This document shows positions 19,822-23,130 of a stretch of 23,130 nt of DNA, piece by piece. The translations under genes were made by a program, and so were the position numbers. Every line of letters begins with the position of its first letter. Position 1 is the stretch's first letter. Source of the stretch: Saccoglossus kowalevskii. Lineage: Eukaryota > Hemichordata > Enteropneusta > Harrimaniidae. The stretch covers positions 144,123 to 167,252 of the forward strand of contig NW_003156735.1 in NCBI RefSeq assembly GCF_000003605.2, written 5' to 3'. A model generated the notes under the pieces. That model searched no databases and had not been told where the DNA came from. It saw only the letters and a program-made list of their open reading frames with translations.

Positions 19822-22560
19822 CAAGATGGTTTATGGGATACTGACAAAAATAGCACAAACCGGGAAATGATCTATAAAGTAAATACAAGTTACGTAATCA
19901 AGGGTGGAAGTGAGCTAGCTGACTGGTAAAGGTCAAAGTAGTGGGAGACAAAGGGTGCACATTTCAGTGCGTTAACGTATAATTACAAATGTTTTGTAAT
20001 AGTCACATTAGATATAAATCAGATATATTTTGAATCCGTTTGCATACATGCTAGTTACGTAACAGGCCACAAAATACAAGGTGCCGTCGTTACACATCCA
20101 CGGTGTGTAAGTGTCGACACAAACTCCGTAACCCCTCTTAACCATAACTGTCAAACTACCACATTCACATTGAAAATAAAGATATCGATCGTTGAACTAG
20201 CTCTTGTTCAAAACTGGAATATCAGGCTACCATACCAATATGGGTAGCTGGTTTTCCCACTATGATTTTTAATTATCCTAATTTCCAAAATTCCCACATT
20301 CATCGCCTTTTTGACACTAGCCTCGATTGGAATGAGCTTGGCTCACGTACCATCGGGTGAACTCGGAAAATTCGGAATATAACAATATGCGGACGTGGGC
20401 GATTGCGCTCAAAGTTTGACTGTGAAACGACATACCAACCATATTTTTTGACTGCGTTTTATTATTTGGTTTTATCATGACCATTGGAACTCACTCAGTA
20501 AATGTATGTAGAATCGATCGCCCAATCGTTATATATCTTTGCGACTATATTAATTACGAATTATTTTGGGAAAATACGACGAAATTCTACAGGTTAATTG
20601 TCTAGGGAGCGCTAATGCCCTAATAAGGGAATAATATGATACCACACAGTACGCACGAGTATACAATCGACGAGTAGTTAAAGTCCATGCAGTCGCATTG
20701 AATCGTGTACAACAATAACAGTAGTATTATTGGCATATCTTTGTTCGAGAAAGGGAGTTATTGTCTTGGTACGAGAATACCTTTTGTCATTGCAAGTTGT
20801 GTTTTTGTTTATTGATATTTAAGACAATTCAACAATGGATGCGGACTTAGATTTTATTAAACTATGTGAACATAGTATATTCATCAAAAGATACGATAGG
20901 CACACGTTTTAGTAGTAACCACGGCAGAAGTGTTACTAGGCTTTGTCGGAAAACTACATCGACGACCTCGTCTCATTGTCAATGTTGTGCCGTTGCAGGC
21001 GCAAATTGTTTGAATACGTAATAAGCGACAAACCACAGAGCCAAAATATGGCAAATCTGTAGAACATAAGCATGTGATTACAACATACTTTGCAAAACAG
21101 AGAGAATTAAACAGACTTGTCAAGCCAATAGAGTATGCTAGATGGCCTGTTTGGCAAGGCTGATCAACGCAGACGACAAAGAGGAGAGGCGGGAAAGTCA
21201 TTTCGAGATGAAAATAAACTACTAGTATTACCTCTTATCCCAGGTAAACATTATAACGACAAACAAGAAATATTTTGGTCGTTCTAATGGAAGCAAGTTT
21301 TTCAAAGATGGAGATACAACACTCGCATAACTAAGCAACGCCTAAAACCAGAAAAGTCACCTTACCCCAACATATCCGTATCAGCCACTGCACAAATAAT
21401 CAGATATGAGATACGATATGAAAACCGACCAAATATTTGATTACTTGGATCATACAATCAACATCGCGCGATAATGCCCGTCCGCACTCCGCACTTACAA
21501 CCATGCATACAGAAAGAAGCATGCAGAAGCCAGTGGAAGCAGTCATAGACTTGCATTTATCATTCATTGTACCACGTGGAGAGGCGCCCAGGCAATGTCG
21601 CCCGGTTCAAAAATAGCAATCAGAAGAAAAGTTATAATTATGATAGATCAGAAAAAGAAATCTACTGCGACTATCAGAGTCCCAATGACTGTACACCAGA
21701 CAATTTTCAATTTGCCCAATATATGTATTCAGTGTGGATGCAGAAAATTCGTCACCTAGAATATAATATCTTCGTAACAACCCATCGCAAGCGAAAGCTG
21801 GCCAAGCATGGAACACGATGCATATCCCTCTGATAGACTATATTTCTATTTAGCATTTTGAACTTGCTGATTAATATTCTGCAAAGCATTCATTTTATCA
21901 AATCATGCTTTTTTGTTGGGGGCTGTTGACATTACCCCTGGTATTTCATTGTATCGCGTGGAGGCGGAGGTAAAACTATGCATAATTGCTTACAGCGTGT
22001 ACAGGAAAGGTGGTTGAATAAAAAAACGTCAGTAATTTTATTTTAGCTGGAATTACTTTTTGCTGAAAACAATTTTTGGGTGTTTTGTATGGAATTTATT
22101 TTCACCGATTTTTGATGAGTTTAATTTAAAATATAGGAAAAGGGAATATTCGCTAGATTTTATTTTCACTGAAACATTCCTTGAACGAAAATAGCGAAAA
22201 TTTATTCCAATGGAAAATAAATTATTTTACAGTAAGTGGTAACGGAAACAATACTGGACATTGTGAGCAGCTCGAGTACTGTACCGAAAATGAACACAAA
22301 TAAAATCCGTCTTATTCACGAGTGCAGCCAATTAGCAAGAAATTACGTTATGTACATGGACAACGTCATTCAAATATGAAACAGTCAATCGTGCAGCTTC
22401 CTTTTCCAATCTTGGACCATAAGTTTAGTTTTCAATCCGCCTATCGTTCGCCGTGGCTCATAGCGTGCCAGAGGTCTTAAATGTAAATGTACAGACGATA
22501 TTACCCGGGCTTGGCCTTACATGATTTAAACTAATCTTAAAAAAGCCCCAAAGTATTCAG
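19822..22560. other. Gene-less A+T-rich region
   Basis: No coding exon, RNA gene or intact repeat is supported. Open frames of 70-105 codons (minus strand 20884-21201; plus strand 21567-21833, which has no ATG at its start) show no domain. A short A+T-rich segment at 22090-22225 has an 11-bp inverted match (AATTTATTTTC and GAAAATAAATT) and could be a decayed MITE. Confidence 0.4.
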
Positions 22561-22859
22561 CAGATCAGACTTACACAAAGTATAACACGTACGATGCGCA
22601 GAAAGGATTATTTGATACAAACGCGTTTGAGTGAATCCGTCGGTAAGGGCCGCAATAACTATCGCCAACCATTTCAGACTACTAGCATATATTTTATTCG
22701 GATTGATCGATTGGCATGCAAAGTATATCAACAGTCACATCATGTCTGGCTAGACAACATTGCAAAACGCGGACATAAACAGGAGGGTGGACCATATGAA
22801 AATCAGCCGATTTCCCAACAACTGATCGTCGGCGATGCAGGCAACATATTAACAGGAGC
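22561..22859 (+). other. Weak candidate internal exon, unknown product
   Basis: A frame is open from about 22525 to 22860. It contains an AG acceptor-like site (TATTCAG, ending 22560) and stops exactly inside a strong donor-like GTGAGT (22860-22865). Internal exons often lose their frame right at the donor. The translated region is basic and polar, with no domain I recognise. The pyrimidine tract before the acceptor is poor and no partner exon is visible, so chance is quite possible. Confidence 0.2.
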
Positions 22860-22865
22860 GTGAGT

Positions 22866-23130
22866 ATTTGGCAATGATTGGTTGTATTTCCACTGGTGGC
22901 TGGGACGAGGATTCGTCGGTATGATTAAACATGCATATCAACATGTCGGTACTGGTATTGTTAACTTCATAATGAACAGCAGTTGAACTTAAGTTGAATA
23001 AACCAACTCAGCACTGTAACCTTTACCGCAGGTAGAACGTTGTGTGAATAGAGCATTACCGTTTTCTAACGCCAAAGACAACTTTCAGTCTTGCGCTGTG
23101 AGTGCTGGAATCTTGTAGTGATGGCGCACT
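22866..23130. other. Unassigned right margin
   Basis: No feature is recognised. If the exon candidate at 22561 is real, this would be the start of its downstream intron. Confidence 0.4.

Noticed and set aside
20884-21201. 105-codon minus-strand frame, Cys- and Leu-rich
   Set aside because: No signal peptide, no splice context and no known domain; the + strand also reads partly open here. A chance frame is the simpler reading.
21567-21833. 88-codon + strand frame
   Set aside because: It starts at a TTG and not an ATG, has a 69-codon frame opposite it, and shows no domain or splice support.
1-23130. tRNA, rRNA or CRISPR arrays
   Set aside because: No cloverleaf with matching A and B boxes, no rRNA-like conserved blocks and no spaced direct repeats were seen on either strand by eye; a covariance-model scan would be decisive.

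Overview
The window reads as A+T-rich nuclear DNA of an animal, most likely an invertebrate. It is gene-poor. It has long non-coding stretches, many simple repeats, spliceosomal GT-AG introns around a small secreted-peptide gene, and a decayed non-LTR retrotransposon with APE-type endonuclease and reverse transcriptase remnants. Nothing bacterial, organellar or viral is recognisable. The sequence alone does not fix the phylum. Lophotrochozoan, hemichordate and cephalochordate genomes are all compatible; this is inference.

Layout. Positions 1-3390 hold no recognisable gene: a compound tetranucleotide microsatellite at 193-352 and a POU-type 12-bp palindrome at 3044-3055. Positions 3393-9718 hold the one gene I can build, on the + strand. 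It has a CCAAT box, a TATA box (3503-3508), a non-coding first exon ending at a strong donor (3624/3625), a coding exon (4135-4281) and a second coding exon (9576 to the stop at 9718) after a 5.3-kb intron. The spliced reading frame gives a 94-residue precursor: signal peptide, one 18-residue peptide with two cysteines, a Lys-Arg processing site, and a C-terminal region with a predicted amphipathic helix. This is the layout of a neuropeptide or peptide-hormone precursor with one active peptide. The Cys-loop peptide resembles elevenin, GGNG and CCHamide peptides in placement, but its 7-residue loop matches none of them as I remember them.

The large intron carries a TTCTA pentanucleotide array, a perfect 40-bp tandem duplication, two consensus cAMP-response elements 179 bp apart, an 11-bp triplication containing a CACGTG E-box, a TA tract and a perfect hairpin with 15-bp arms. 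Positions about 10400-16060 are non-coding, with a 41-bp tandem duplication and a C14 tract.

Positions about 16061-19294 are a 5'-truncated, inactive non-LTR element. It holds the end of an endonuclease domain, a connecting region, a full set of reverse-transcriptase motifs and a C-terminal CCHC-like knuckle. It ends in a polyadenylation signal followed directly by a TTG-repeat tail. At least five frameshifts and two in-frame stops break it. Positions 19295-23130 have no recognised gene. They hold a G11 tract, a 14-bp-arm hairpin, a promoter-like motif cluster and one weak orphan exon candidate near the right end.
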